Of a DNA stretch of 64,000 bases, positions 35,792-44,327 are shown piece after piece. The notes below the pieces were generated by a model. The model searched no databases and had not been told where the DNA came from. It saw nothing but the letters and a program-made list of their open reading frames with translations. Location: contig QOZQ01000001.1 of assembly GCA_003576695.1 (NCBI GenBank), positions 248,001 through 312,000 on the forward strand, in the 5' to 3' direction. Positions within the stretch are counted from its first letter, which is position 1. Each line of letters opens with the position of its first letter. The position numbers and the translations under genes are program-made. This DNA comes from Taklimakanibacter lacteus. GTDB lineage: Bacteria > Pseudomonadota > Alphaproteobacteria > Rhizobiales > Aestuariivirgaceae.

Positions 35792-37102
35792 TCAGGAAAT
35801 ACCGAGGCGGAAAGCAAGCTCGGCGACGATCGCGGAGCCCAGAAAGGTTCCGAGCATCACGAGGATGGCGACGATAACGATCTTCCAACCCGCTTTGCGG
35901 GCGATGATGAACTCGTTGCGGGTGAGCGCCAGTCCGCCATAGGCGAGCGCCGGCACAGCAAGGGCCGTCAGATCGATTGTCTTGACCTGGGAGACGATGA
36001 AGTCTGCACCCGGGACGCCCGGCATCGTCGCAAGCAGCGTCAGAATAGCGGCCCAGCCGACAGCAGGAAAGTTCATGGGGATGATGGTCGCGATCGCGAT
36101 GCCAAACAGCGAAGTCGCATAGAGAAAGGCCACTCCGGCAGCGTTCGACCACGGCGCTGTCGATGTCATGATGGAAGAAGCCAACAGGCCGAGAATGGCC
36201 GAGATCATGAGCGGTCCGGCGGAAGCTGCGATGCCGAGGCGCTGCTTCTCCCGCATTGCGGTCATGGGCTCCCGGACGGCCGCGGTATGCGCGCTGCTTT
36301 GCCCCGCCGTCTCATGCCGCAGTTCGCGCGGCCGGCATTTACGGTAGAGCCATTCGGTCAGCGGCAAGGCCACCAGGGCGCCGACATAGAGGCCGGTGGC
36401 GCTGGTCAACAGGTTGCTCGCCGAGCCGAGCGCGATGATGAGATCTTTCTGCCCCGGGACCTGTGCGGCAAGACTCGTCATGCAGACGGTGACCATGCTG
36501 ATCGAACCGACCCCGCACGACATGGCAAGCGCCCGGATGTCGAAGACGCCGGACGCATGCACGAGCGGCGGCACCAGGGCGAAAACAATCGTGCCGAGCA
36601 ATGTTCCGACGACGTAGACGCCGAGCGTGCCGGCGCCCTCGGGACTGCCCAGGCCGAATCTGTCGGCGATCAAAGCGAGATTCGGTTCACGGTCGATGGA
36701 ATAAGTGGCGCCGACAGCCTCGCGCCCCATGCCGAGAATGAAGACCGCGACTGGAAAGGCGAGAGCGATGGTTCCGAGATTGCCGATTTCCTGCAGCATC
36801 AGGGCGGGGCCGGTTGCGAGAATCTTGTCGATCTGCGGCCCCACCGTGGCGCCGAATTTCGCGCCGATGATCACGATGGCGATCATGACCATCGTGCCGG
36901 CGAGCTTCACATGCGCGTCGGTGAAGTACCTTGCCGTGATCTTGTTGGCATTGGGGTTGAGCACGGCGCCGAGGATGAAGCCATAGAGCAGCGGTAGGAA
37001 GATGATTGTTCCGATGCCGATCGGAACCGACACCATTCCAATCGCGGCGCTGATTGCCGCGATCACCAAGACCACGAGATGAAGGGAGAAGCCGGATCCC
37101 AT
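35792..37102 (-). CDS. polytopic membrane protein, DUF3100-like putative transporter
   Basis: This 436-residue protein has about eleven to twelve hydrophobic segments. The N-terminal half contains IGTIIFLPLLYGFILGAVLNP and the middle GVGSISMVTVCMTSLAAQVPG, which resemble the DUF3100 family as I recall it; this was not searched. A polar loop near residue 285 divides two halves that look like an internal repeat. The ATG follows the AraC stop codon directly (TGAATG in coding sense), so the two are coupled. Its position after regulator, amidohydrolase and porin genes suggests uptake or export of the hydrolase substrate or product. Confidence 0.75.
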   Translation of the reverse strand: MGSGFSLHLVVLVIAAISAAIGMVSVPIGIGTIIFLPLLYGFILGAVLNPNANKITARYFTDAHVKLAGTMVMIAIVIIGAKFGATVGPQIDKILATGPALMLQEIGNLGTIALAFPVAVFILGMGREAVGATYSIDREPNLALIADRFGLGSPEGAGTLGVYVVGTLLGTIVFALVPPLVHASGVFDIRALAMSCGVGSISMVTVCMTSLAAQVPGQKDLIIALGSASNLLTSATGLYVGALVALPLTEWLYRKCRPRELRHETAGQSSAHTAAVREPMTAMREKQRLGIAASAGPLMISAILGLLASSIMTSTAPWSNAAGVAFLYATSLFGIAIATIIPMNFPAVGWAAILTLLATMPGVPGADFIVSQVKTIDLTALAVPALAYGGLALTRNEFIIARKAGWKIVIVAILVMLGTFLGSAIVAELAFRLGIS

Positions 37103-38125
37103 TCAATCGATGCTCTTGCCCAGGGTCCGCGCAAGGGTATGAGACGGCAGTTCTCCATAGGCCCGACGATATTCGGCGGAAAACCGTCCGAAATGAAGGA
37201 AGCCGAAGGACAGGGCGGCATTGGCCACCGTGGTCGCGCCCACGGGATTGAGGAGTTGTCGGTGCACGAAAGCGAGCCGTCGCCGCTTGAGATAGTCGAG
37301 GGCGGTAAGGCCGGTGCGGCTCCTGATGATCGCCTCGATCGTCCTGAGCGCCATGCCGACGCCCGCGCACAGGTCTTGCAACCCGCTGATCTCGTGAGCA
37401 TGATCATCGATATGGCGTTCGATGCGGGCCATGGCTGCCGTCTGGCGGCTCATGGCCCTCCGGTCACGTTCATCGCGATCAGTCGCTATCGTTGTAATCA
37501 GCGTGGCCAGCATCCGGTCGCGAAGCAGATTGAGCCCCGGAATCGGATTCATCTGCGGCTTTGTTCCGGGCAGCAGTTTCAGCATGTCATTGGCTTCGCC
37601 GCAAAGAATGCCGATCCTCTCTGCATGCGTGGGATTTACGGTCATCAGGGTGCTCGACGACAGGCACGCCGGCGCGCGGCCGCCCGACAACGCATCGTAT
37701 GCCTCGAGCATCGTGTCTCGCTGAATGGTAATCGCGGCCAGTTCATGGGGGCCCTGTAAACGAAACTGGGACGAGATGTTGCCATGTGACACGGTCAGCG
37801 ATCTCGGATCCGCCTCCCTGCCGTTGAACACGGCATGCCCGCCATTGATGCAGGGAAACAGGAAGGCTATCGTCGGCAGATCACCGACGAACTCTGCCCT
37901 GATCAGAACCCCGCCGGCGAAGCTGGCGCTGCGCACCGATACGCCGCCGCCCAGATTCGCCATCTTGATGGCGCTATGGAACGGCTCGTGATCCAACGGA
38001 ATGACGCCGTAATTCCCGCCCGGAAATGCTGCGGCAAAAGCGTCGGGGTCGTCGAAGTGCAACTCGCCGCTAATGCCAAAACCGAGCCTTCCGCTGGATG
38101 TCGGCCGATTGCTGTTCTTCGGCAC
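37103..38125 (-). CDS. AraC-family transcriptional regulator (paralogue of 22377-23387)
   Basis: This 340-residue regulator has the AraC double helix-turn-helix at about 235-335 (GLQDLCAGVGMALRTIEAII and FGFLHFGRFSAEYRRAYGE). Its sensor half shares motif order and wording with the regulator upstream of the D-aminoacylase, for example PGGNYGVIPL against PGGFFGVLPL. The two therefore arose by duplication. It is the third gene of a minus-strand series (porin, amidohydrolase, regulator, membrane protein) and likely controls that series. Confidence 0.88.
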   Translation of the reverse strand: MPKNSNRPTSSGRLGFGISGELHFDDPDAFAAAFPGGNYGVIPLDHEPFHSAIKMANLGGGVSVRSASFAGGVLIRAEFVGDLPTIAFLFPCINGGHAVFNGREADPRSLTVSHGNISSQFRLQGPHELAAITIQRDTMLEAYDALSGGRAPACLSSSTLMTVNPTHAERIGILCGEANDMLKLLPGTKPQMNPIPGLNLLRDRMLATLITTIATDRDERDRRAMSRQTAAMARIERHIDDHAHEISGLQDLCAGVGMALRTIEAIIRSRTGLTALDYLKRRRLAFVHRQLLNPVGATTVANAALSFGFLHFGRFSAEYRRAYGELPSHTLARTLGKSID

Positions 38126-38211
38126 GGGCCTGTCCCTCGAATCCGTATCCGCCGCAGACTATGCCAGCGATGCGAAAAGGCAAAGCCTCCGTTGCCTGGA
38201 AGCACCGAAGA

Positions 38212-39669
38212 TCAGGCTAGCGTGTTTTTGTAGATGCGGCCGTCCTTCATGATCAACCTGAGGTTCTTTTCCGGATCGGCGATCAACTTTATATCGGCGG
38301 TAGGGTCGCCGTCGATCAGGAGCAGATCGGCATAGGCGTCCGCCTCGATCACCCCGATCTTGCCGGGATAGGGGTTGCGAAGGCCGGACATCGCCAGGAG
38401 CTCGGCATTCGTTCCGGTGGCTGTGACCAGGATTTCGGCAGGTGAATACCATCGCGTGAGCGTCGTCAATATCGCACCCTGATGCTGGGTCATCTTGGGA
38501 TCGAATAGGATGTCCGTGCCCCAGGCGGTCTTGAGCTTGTGCTTGATGGCAAAGCCATAGGCCGCATCGGTGCCCGCGAAGACCTGGAGCTGCTTGGCGC
38601 GGCCGAGCGGTGTTGTTTGCGGATTTGCATATTCATTGTCGAGGAAAGGCTGCGTGCTCAACCAGATGCCCTTGTCCAGCATCATCCTGGCCGTCTCCTC
38701 ATCCATGAGCTGGCCATGGTCGATGCATCTGACACCGCCCCTGATCGCGATCTGGATCGCCCGCGACGTATAAGCGTGGACGGTGACATAGGTACCCCAG
38801 TTCTCCGCGGCATCCGAGGCGGCCCGGAATTCCGCTTCGGTATATTGGCTGACATCGATAGGGTCGAAGTTCGAGGCCACGCCACCCCCGGCCGCGAGCT
38901 TGATCTGGCTTGCGCCCAGCATCAGTTGTTCGCGCACCCGCTTGAGGACCTCATCAACCCCGTCGGCGATCATGCCGCCGCCAATGGTCTCACCACGGCT
39001 CAAGGGCGCACCGGGAGCCTCAGGCACCTCGAATGGCAGGCGATAATCGCCATGTCCGCTGGTCTGCGAGATCATGGCGCCCGACGGCCAGATGCGCGGG
39101 CCGGGCGTCAAGCCGCCGTCGATGGCACGCTTCAAGGCAAAAGCGGGGCCGGCGAGATCGCGGATGCTGGTGAAGCCGCGCATCAGCGTCCGGCGCGCCT
39201 CCTCGGCGGCGGCAAGGTTGATGTAGCCGACATCCGCAGTCAGCAGATCCATTATGGGAAGCGAGGCCATCATGGAGTGCCAATGCGCATCGATGAGGCC
39301 TGGCATCAGCGTGCGGCCGCCTCCGTCGATCGTTTCGATGCCTTCGGCCGCCGGCTGCGAGGCATCCTCGATGGATTTGATCTTGTTGCCCTCGATGACG
39401 ACCCTTTTGCCACCCAGGAGCCTGGTCGACTTGCCGTCGAACAGCTTGATGTTGGTGAAGGCGACCGCGGATTTTGGCGGATCTGGAATAGCCGCGGCCG
39501 CTCCCTTCGGAAGCCACGCCGCCACCGCCGCGGCGGAAGCGCCGAATAGAAAGCCGCGTCGGGAGAATTTATAGGTGACGAAGGCATTCAGCCGCGCGAA
39601 GGCGGCGGTATGGCACTGGCAGGCAACGCCGTGAACATCCGACTCCGTTGGATGTTGATTGCTTGACAT
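38212..39669 (-). CDS. amidohydrolase-superfamily enzyme (imidazolonase/prolidase-like), Tat-exported
   Basis: This 485-residue metal-dependent hydrolase has the HxH motif in GLIDAHWHS, further ligands around VHAYTSRAIQIA and RCIDHGQLMDE, and the final aspartate in AWGTDILFD. It resembles the group with Xaa-Pro and Xaa-Arg dipeptidases and imidazolonepropionase. A twin-arginine signal (SRRGFLFGASAAAVAAWLP) begins at residue 36, after a leader with C17, C19 and H20. This repeats the odd arrangement of the M20 enzyme at 26123. The porin gene lies upstream on the same strand and the AraC gene downstream. Confidence 0.88.
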   Translation of the reverse strand: MSSNQHPTESDVHGVACQCHTAAFARLNAFVTYKFSRRGFLFGASAAAVAAWLPKGAAAAIPDPPKSAVAFTNIKLFDGKSTRLLGGKRVVIEGNKIKSIEDASQPAAEGIETIDGGGRTLMPGLIDAHWHSMMASLPIMDLLTADVGYINLAAAEEARRTLMRGFTSIRDLAGPAFALKRAIDGGLTPGPRIWPSGAMISQTSGHGDYRLPFEVPEAPGAPLSRGETIGGGMIADGVDEVLKRVREQLMLGASQIKLAAGGGVASNFDPIDVSQYTEAEFRAASDAAENWGTYVTVHAYTSRAIQIAIRGGVRCIDHGQLMDEETARMMLDKGIWLSTQPFLDNEYANPQTTPLGRAKQLQVFAGTDAAYGFAIKHKLKTAWGTDILFDPKMTQHQGAILTTLTRWYSPAEILVTATGTNAELLAMSGLRNPYPGKIGVIEADAYADLLLIDGDPTADIKLIADPEKNLRLIMKDGRIYKNTLA

Positions 39670-39738
39670 TCTAGGCCTCCTCGATCTTCAACGTTCAACT
39701 CGATTGATGTCACCACGCAAAGCGGATGTCTTGTCGAA

Positions 39739-41016
39739 TTAGAATCTTATTTTTGTCCTCAGTGAGGTGGTCACTGCGGTTGCATTGTCGGAGATGACCG
39801 GCTCGACGGTCTGCACATCGCCCGTCAGCGAGAACCAGGGCGTCACGGCGAGACTGTAAAAAACCTCGATCCCCTGTTCGTCACGCAGATCGATGCCGAG
39901 AGTGTCAAGTCCGTCCCTGAGGTCCGAGCTCAGGGAATAGCGGAAATAGCCGATGCCCCATCGGTCGAAATTGCGCTCGGGCAGGAAGCTGGTGCCGCCG
40001 AAACCGAGCAAAGCGCTCCATTCGAGCGGATTGGGATTGCCGTCGGAAACGGCGATCTGGCCGAAGATACCCCAGCCCTCCTGGGGATTGTCGGGATTCT
40101 GCACCAGATATTGCTGGAACGAAGCGCTGAAGAACCAGCTTCCCTTCTTGTCGTCGATGAATGTCTCGCTCTCCCCCGGCAGGATGAGCGCGGGAATCTC
40201 GGAGAGATCGGTGCCGCGCTTGTTGCTGTAGATCGCCTTGGCGCCGAGGAAACCGCTCTTTCCGCCGAGCCGATAAGGCACGGTGGCCGACAGCATGCCG
40301 GTGACGCCTTCACTGAACGGATTCTCCAGGACATCGTCATCTTGCGCGTTGCGCGGGTCATAGACAAAGGCGGTCAAGATCACCGGATTGGTCTTGATGG
40401 TGATATTGGCGCCCAGAAGATAGGGTGGCGTGACACCGGTGACGGGCGCGGCAAGCCCCAAATTCATGAAAGTATCGGTTCCCCCGCCCCCGAGCAGCGG
40501 CGTCTTGGCGAGGACATCGAACATGTTGAATTTGCCGACGCTGACCGCGACCCTCTCATTCAGGGCCTGGGTGATGACGATCGAAAGGTCTTCGTCATAT
40601 CCGCCCAGGTGCGGAAAGGCGAGCGCCGTATTGACAGGAAGGAGGACGCCGTTGCCGAGCGCATTGGCATCGTCGCCGTACAGAAACTCAGCATGTGCGG
40701 CAACCGACAATCCTTGCCACAGACCGAGCCTGCCACCGTCGAGCGTGAGGAAGACATCGCCCTTGCCGCCGTATTGCCAGTCGCGTGAGCCCTCACCCGC
40801 GATCGCACCCTGGTAGAACTGCGTCCACCAGGCATCGATGCCAATGCCGCTTTCACGCAAGCCATCGCGCCATTCGCCGTCCAGGAGCCTAAGTTGGGTG
40901 GACGACCTGTCTTCGGTTGGAAGATCTGCCGCTCGGACGCTGACCGGGAGCACGCCAACCATGGCCGCCGTCATGATCAGAGCTTTCGCCTGTCGCAGAG
41001 CGCTCTCTATTTTCAT
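39739..41016 (-). CDS. OprB-like outer-membrane porin (paralogue of 27632-28876)
   Basis: This 425-residue porin has a signal peptide (cleavage near SVRAADL) and the same beta-barrel pattern as the porin at 27632: WTQFYQGAIAGEGSRDWQYG, GDDANALGNGVLLPVN and TPPYLLGANITIKT. The two probably came from one duplication. It is the first gene of the minus-strand porin/amidohydrolase/AraC/DUF3100 series. Repeat modules A and B lie 150-410 bases upstream of its start, which could carry its control signals. Confidence 0.9.
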   Translation of the reverse strand: MKIESALRQAKALIMTAAMVGVLPVSVRAADLPTEDRSSTQLRLLDGEWRDGLRESGIGIDAWWTQFYQGAIAGEGSRDWQYGGKGDVFLTLDGGRLGLWQGLSVAAHAEFLYGDDANALGNGVLLPVNTALAFPHLGGYDEDLSIVITQALNERVAVSVGKFNMFDVLAKTPLLGGGGTDTFMNLGLAAPVTGVTPPYLLGANITIKTNPVILTAFVYDPRNAQDDDVLENPFSEGVTGMLSATVPYRLGGKSGFLGAKAIYSNKRGTDLSEIPALILPGESETFIDDKKGSWFFSASFQQYLVQNPDNPQEGWGIFGQIAVSDGNPNPLEWSALLGFGGTSFLPERNFDRWGIGYFRYSLSSDLRDGLDTLGIDLRDEQGIEVFYSLAVTPWFSLTGDVQTVEPVISDNATAVTTSLRTKIRF

Positions 41017-41169
41017 GGAAGTGTGAGCCTAGGACAGGGATTAGGTTTTCTCTCCCAAAGATACCGATCGGCCGACCTTTGTCTATCCAGATCCCGCCGG
41101 TTCATTTCGATCGAGACGGCGCCAGCCTCCCGATTCCCTCTTGTCCAATTGTAGATAGGACGCGAGCCT

Positions 41170-41231
41170 ATGAAATCGACAAGTTTGACGCCGCCTGCGC
41201 GCAACACATGCAGTGAGTGCCAGGAAGCGCG
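41170..41231. repeat. repeat module A, copy 2
   Basis: About 62 bases match 35447-35510, in the same orientation. It lies 150 bases upstream of the porin start. A minus-strand frame crosses it but has no recognisable product. Confidence 0.65.
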
Positions 41232-41326
41232 CAGCCATGGATGCCAATGTTTAGCGTGAGTTCGCCTGTCGCCTGGTGCGGGTAGAGTTGAGTGACCAGA
41301 AGTCTATGTCATCGGATAACGGATGA

Positions 41327-41427
41327 AAGGCGAATGCCTGTGATGTGTCGCTGCCAAATATCGATAATCGTAGTACGATATCAATGCGGCGACGCAGTTT
41401 TGCCAGCTAAGGCGATATTATCGTCAA
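41327..41427. repeat. repeat module B, copy 2
   Basis: This copy matches 35199-35297 in the same orientation, including GTAGTACGATATC. The palindrome is less perfect here (CGATAATCG ... CGATATCA). It lies immediately after the stop of the serine hydrolase gene. The order of A and B is reversed relative to copy 1. The stretch 41017-41445 contains nothing else I can name. Confidence 0.7.
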
Positions 41428-41445
41428 GTGACCCGCCACCCGCGG

Positions 41446-42654
41446 TTAGCTCAACTCCGCCGCGATCGCATGAATCATGCGCAAGGTGTTCACGCCGAAT
41501 TCGACATTGAGGAAGTCCGGCCAGCTCGACAGCTTGACCACCACGAGGTCGCGCGCCGTGTCGATATAGATGAGCTGCCCGAAGACGCCGCGGCACATGA
41601 TCGCAGGGCGCGCCACATCCTCGATCCAGAACTGGTTGCGATAGGCGCCATTGGGCGTGGTAAATGTATAAGGCTCACCGAACAGCGCATGATCGCCCGT
41701 CTGCGTCGCCTTGATCCAGGCCGCGGGCACGATCTGGCGCCCGTTGAACACACCGTCATTCAGATAGAGCGCGCCGAAGCGGGCATAGTCGCGCAAGGTG
41801 GCATTGAGGCCGCCATCGGCCAGGGCATAGCCGGCGCGGTCGAGCGTGAAGCAGGCGCTCTCATCGGCGCCCATCTTCTGCCACAGCAGTTCCGAGACGA
41901 GCTCGGGCAGGCGCCGGCCGGTGGCGCGCTCCATGCAGAAAGCGAGGACATCGGTCTCGATCGAGCGATAGACGAAGCTCGCGCCATGCGGGCGCTCGAG
42001 CGTGGTGAGGGTGAGGATCAGCTCCCACACATGGTCGGGGAAGCCTTCGGCATCGGGCGGCGCCGGCTTCCAGCCCGAAGCGACATCGATCTTGCCGACA
42101 TCGGAAAAGGGATCGGTATAATCCTCGTTGAAGCGCACGCCCGTCGTCATGTCGAGGACCTGCTGCAAGGTGGCGCCCTGATAGGCGGTGCTGGCGAGCT
42201 CGGGCAGGTAATGGGTGACGGGCCTGGCCGGATCGAGCACATCCTCGGCGACGAGGCAGCCCGCCGCCGCCGCGGTCACCGACTTCGCCATGGATTGCGA
42301 CAGATGCAGGCGGCGCTCGGTCATGCCGTTGAAATAGCGTTCGGTGACGATGCGGCCCTTGTGCAGGACGAGGAAGCCGTCGGTATAGCTGTCGTCGAGA
42401 AACGCATCGAGCGTCGTGCGCTTGTCGCCGAGGATGGTGAATTCCACATCCCCCAGATCCTGCGGCAGCTGCGGCAAGAGGGATGACGGACCATTGCCGC
42501 GCCACACTTCGGCGGTCGGCAGGATCTCGCGCACATGCTGGAAGGTCCAGCGATTCCAGGGCGGACGATCCCAGTTGGCGAAGGGCACGCGCAGCTCGGG
42601 CGGGCTGCCGCGCATGATGGGCGGGCGCGGCTCGGAATTCCTGTAGGATGGCAT
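41446..42654 (-). CDS. serine hydrolase of the class C beta-lactamase/esterase family
   Basis: This 402-residue protein has the SxxK nucleophile motif in LSQSMAKSVTAAAAG and the Y-x-S/N element in VYRSIETDVLAF, as in penicillin-binding-protein-like esterases and 6-aminohexanoate-dimer hydrolase relatives. No signal peptide is visible, so it is probably cytoplasmic and not a resistance lactamase. The motif TTGVRFNEDYTDPFSD is typical of the nylon-oligomer-hydrolase-like group. The gene stands alone. The substrate is unknown. Confidence 0.85.
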   Translation of the reverse strand: MPSYRNSEPRPPIMRGSPPELRVPFANWDRPPWNRWTFQHVREILPTAEVWRGNGPSSLLPQLPQDLGDVEFTILGDKRTTLDAFLDDSYTDGFLVLHKGRIVTERYFNGMTERRLHLSQSMAKSVTAAAAGCLVAEDVLDPARPVTHYLPELASTAYQGATLQQVLDMTTGVRFNEDYTDPFSDVGKIDVASGWKPAPPDAEGFPDHVWELILTLTTLERPHGASFVYRSIETDVLAFCMERATGRRLPELVSELLWQKMGADESACFTLDRAGYALADGGLNATLRDYARFGALYLNDGVFNGRQIVPAAWIKATQTGDHALFGEPYTFTTPNGAYRNQFWIEDVARPAIMCRGVFGQLIYIDTARDLVVVKLSSWPDFLNVEFGVNTLRMIHAIAAELS

Positions 42655-42689
42655 GATGTGTGGTGGGTTCCCTTGGTGTAGCTTTGCTC

Positions 42690-42742
42690 TCCCTCCCCGC
42701 TTGCGGGGAGGGTGGTCACGGCGCAGCCGTGACCGGGTGGGG
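42690..42742 (+). repeat. left palindromic repeat flanking the DUF559 gene
   Basis: CCCTCCCCGC and GCGGGGAGGG form a 10-bp hairpin with a two-base loop. A second hairpin, GTCACGGC/GCCGTGAC, and GGGTGGGG follow. The same structure occurs in inverted orientation at 43147-43195, on the other side of the nuclease gene. Confidence 0.85.
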
Positions 42743-42747
42743 AAAGA

Positions 42748-43104
42748 TCATGAAAATGGGTCCTCGCCTTGAAGTACAGCCCATATCGTATCAGCGGAAG
42801 CATCAGGATCGCGATTTATATCCGCATTCCAGAGCCGCACAATACGATATCCTTTTCGGCGGAAGTGGGTGTCACGCTTCTCATCATAGGCAAGACCTTG
42901 GCTTTCGCCGTGCTGACTCCCATCGACTTCCACGATCAGCTTGTGTGTCTTACACAGGAAATCGAGAACATAGCCATCCACCGGCGCCTGCCGCCGAAAA
43001 TGATAGCCCTCGCTGCGCCAGGTTCTCAGCCTGACCCATAGCTTCACTTCCTCAGGTGTCATCTGCTTGCGCAGAGAGCGTGCAAAAGCGACAGGATTCT
43101 TCAT
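42748..43104 (-). CDS. DUF559-family (Vsr-like) endonuclease-domain protein
   Basis: This 118-residue protein is a minimal restriction-endonuclease-fold domain of the DUF559 type, related to very-short-patch repair nucleases. The core GYHFRRQAPVDGYVLDFLC followed by HKLIVEVDGSQHGE supplies the acidic catalytic residues (D and E-x-D/E pattern). MTPEEVKLWVRLR is the usual family start region. ATG 43104 is preferred over an earlier codon inside the flanking repeat. The gene sits between inverted palindromic repeats and is the only gene there. Its cellular role is not established. Confidence 0.85.
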   Translation of the reverse strand: MKNPVAFARSLRKQMTPEEVKLWVRLRTWRSEGYHFRRQAPVDGYVLDFLCKTHKLIVEVDGSQHGESQGLAYDEKRDTHFRRKGYRIVRLWNADINRDPDASADTIWAVLQGEDPFS

Positions 43105-43146
43105 GAAGCAAGACACGGGGTGACGAAGGGTATCGAGATTGAGAGA

Positions 43147-43195
43147 CCCCACCCGTCCGCCTTCGGCGGCCACCCTCCCCGCATGCGGGGAGGGA
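43147..43195 (-). repeat. right palindromic repeat flanking the DUF559 gene (inverted)
   Basis: Read on the minus strand this repeats the left element: CCCTCCCCGC-AT-GCGGGGAGGG, then a GCCGCC/GGCGG-type hairpin and GGGTGGGG. The two flank the nuclease gene about 440 bases apart. Confidence 0.85.
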
Positions 43196-43225
43196 GGTTC
43201 GAGGCGAGCAAAGGACTCTTTGCCC

Positions 43226-44257
43226 CTATTTCGTCAGCTCAGTCCAGATCGCGGTATAGAGCTGCTGCACGTCGGGCGGGCAGGTCCGGGAGATCTCGCC
43301 GGCCGCCAGATATTTGTCCGGGATGACCACTTCCGGCGCCGTCTTCATGTCGGCCGGCATGAAATCCTCCGAGCCCTTGATGCCATTGCCATAGCGCGCG
43401 AAGGCCGAGATCATCGCGGCGTTCTCCGGCGCCATGACGAAATTCTGGAACAGCTTGGCATTCTCGGCATTCCTGGCGTCCTTCAGCACCGCGACATTGT
43501 CCATCCACACGACATAGCCTTCCTTGGGATAGCCATAGTGGATCTTGTCGTTCTGCAGGCGCTGGCGCAGCGCCGAGCCGTTCCAGTCGAGCGTGGCGGC
43601 GAAGTCGCCATTGACCATCTTCTCGATGGTCGAATATTCCATCGACATCCAGCTGGGCTTGGCGGCGAGCAGGGTATCGCGCACCTTCTTCAGGACTTCC
43701 TTGTCGCCGGTGCAGTATGTGCCGCCATTGTACTTGATCGCGGCGAACATGACGTCATTCATCTCGGGCACCAGATTGATCTTGCCCTTGAGCTCGTCCG
43801 GCGGATTGAAGAGGAGGCCCCAGGTGTCGATGTCGCCCTTGTAGGCGCCGGTGTTCACCGCGACACCGAGCGTGCCCCACTGCCAGGGCACCGTATAGTG
43901 GCGGCCCTTGTCATAGTCGACATTCACCCAGCGGTCCTCGATATGCTTGAAATTCTCCATCTGATCGGGCCGCGTCTCGAGCAGCAGGCCTTCGCTGATC
44001 CAGATCGGAATATAGTTGCCGGACGGCACGACGATGTCGAAGCCGTGGCCGCCGGCCTTGATCTTGGCGAGCGCCGTGTCATTCGAGTCATAGTCGGTCT
44101 GCGTCACCTTGACCTTGTAGGTCTCCTCGAATTTCTTGATCAGGTCGGGATTGGTGTAGTTGCCCCAGTTGTAGATATTGAGCTCGCCATCGGCCGAGGC
44201 CGACCCTGCAAAGGCCGTCATGGCCAGAGCAAGTGCTGCATATGCGATCGTCTTCAT
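43226..44257 (-). CDS. polyamine ABC transporter substrate-binding protein (PotD/PotF-like), second copy
   Basis: This 343-residue periplasmic protein binds a polyamine such as putrescine or spermidine. A signal peptide ([15 protein letters not shown]) precedes the family pattern [20 protein letters not shown]. Other conserved parts are [33 protein letters not shown] and the C-terminal [11 protein letters not shown]. It is a tandem paralogue of the gene 70 bases upstream (44328-45362), with most motifs identical. Two binding proteins sharing one permease complex would widen the ligand range (inference). Confidence 0.92.
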   Translation of the reverse strand: MKTIAYAALALAMTAFAGSASADGELNIYNWGNYTNPDLIKKFEETYKVKVTQTDYDSNDTALAKIKAGGHGFDIVVPSGNYIPIWISEGLLLETRPDQMENFKHIEDRWVNVDYDKGRHYTVPWQWGTLGVAVNTGAYKGDIDTWGLLFNPPDELKGKINLVPEMNDVMFAAIKYNGGTYCTGDKEVLKKVRDTLLAAKPSWMSMEYSTIEKMVNGDFAATLDWNGSALRQRLQNDKIHYGYPKEGYVVWMDNVAVLKDARNAENAKLFQNFVMAPENAAMISAFARYGNGIKGSEDFMPADMKTAPEVVIPDKYLAAGEISRTCPPDVQQLYTAIWTELTK

Positions 44258-44289
44258 CTGTCTCTCTCCCTAGCGCCATTGTCGTTGAA

Positions 44290-44314
44290 ACCCGGCATCT
44301 TTGCGATGCCGGGT
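44290..44314. terminator. hairpin between the two tandem binding-protein genes
   Basis: ACCCGGCATC and GATGCCGGGT form a perfect 10-bp stem with a five-base loop. On the minus strand only a short T-run follows, so it may act as a partial terminator or protect the upstream messenger RNA. Confidence 0.5.
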
Positions 44315-44327
44315 CTTGCTTGAGTGC

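Noticed and set aside
41013..41207. 64-codon minus-strand frame overlapping the porin start
   Set aside because: Its start lies in repeat module A and it overlaps the signal-peptide region of a secure porin gene.
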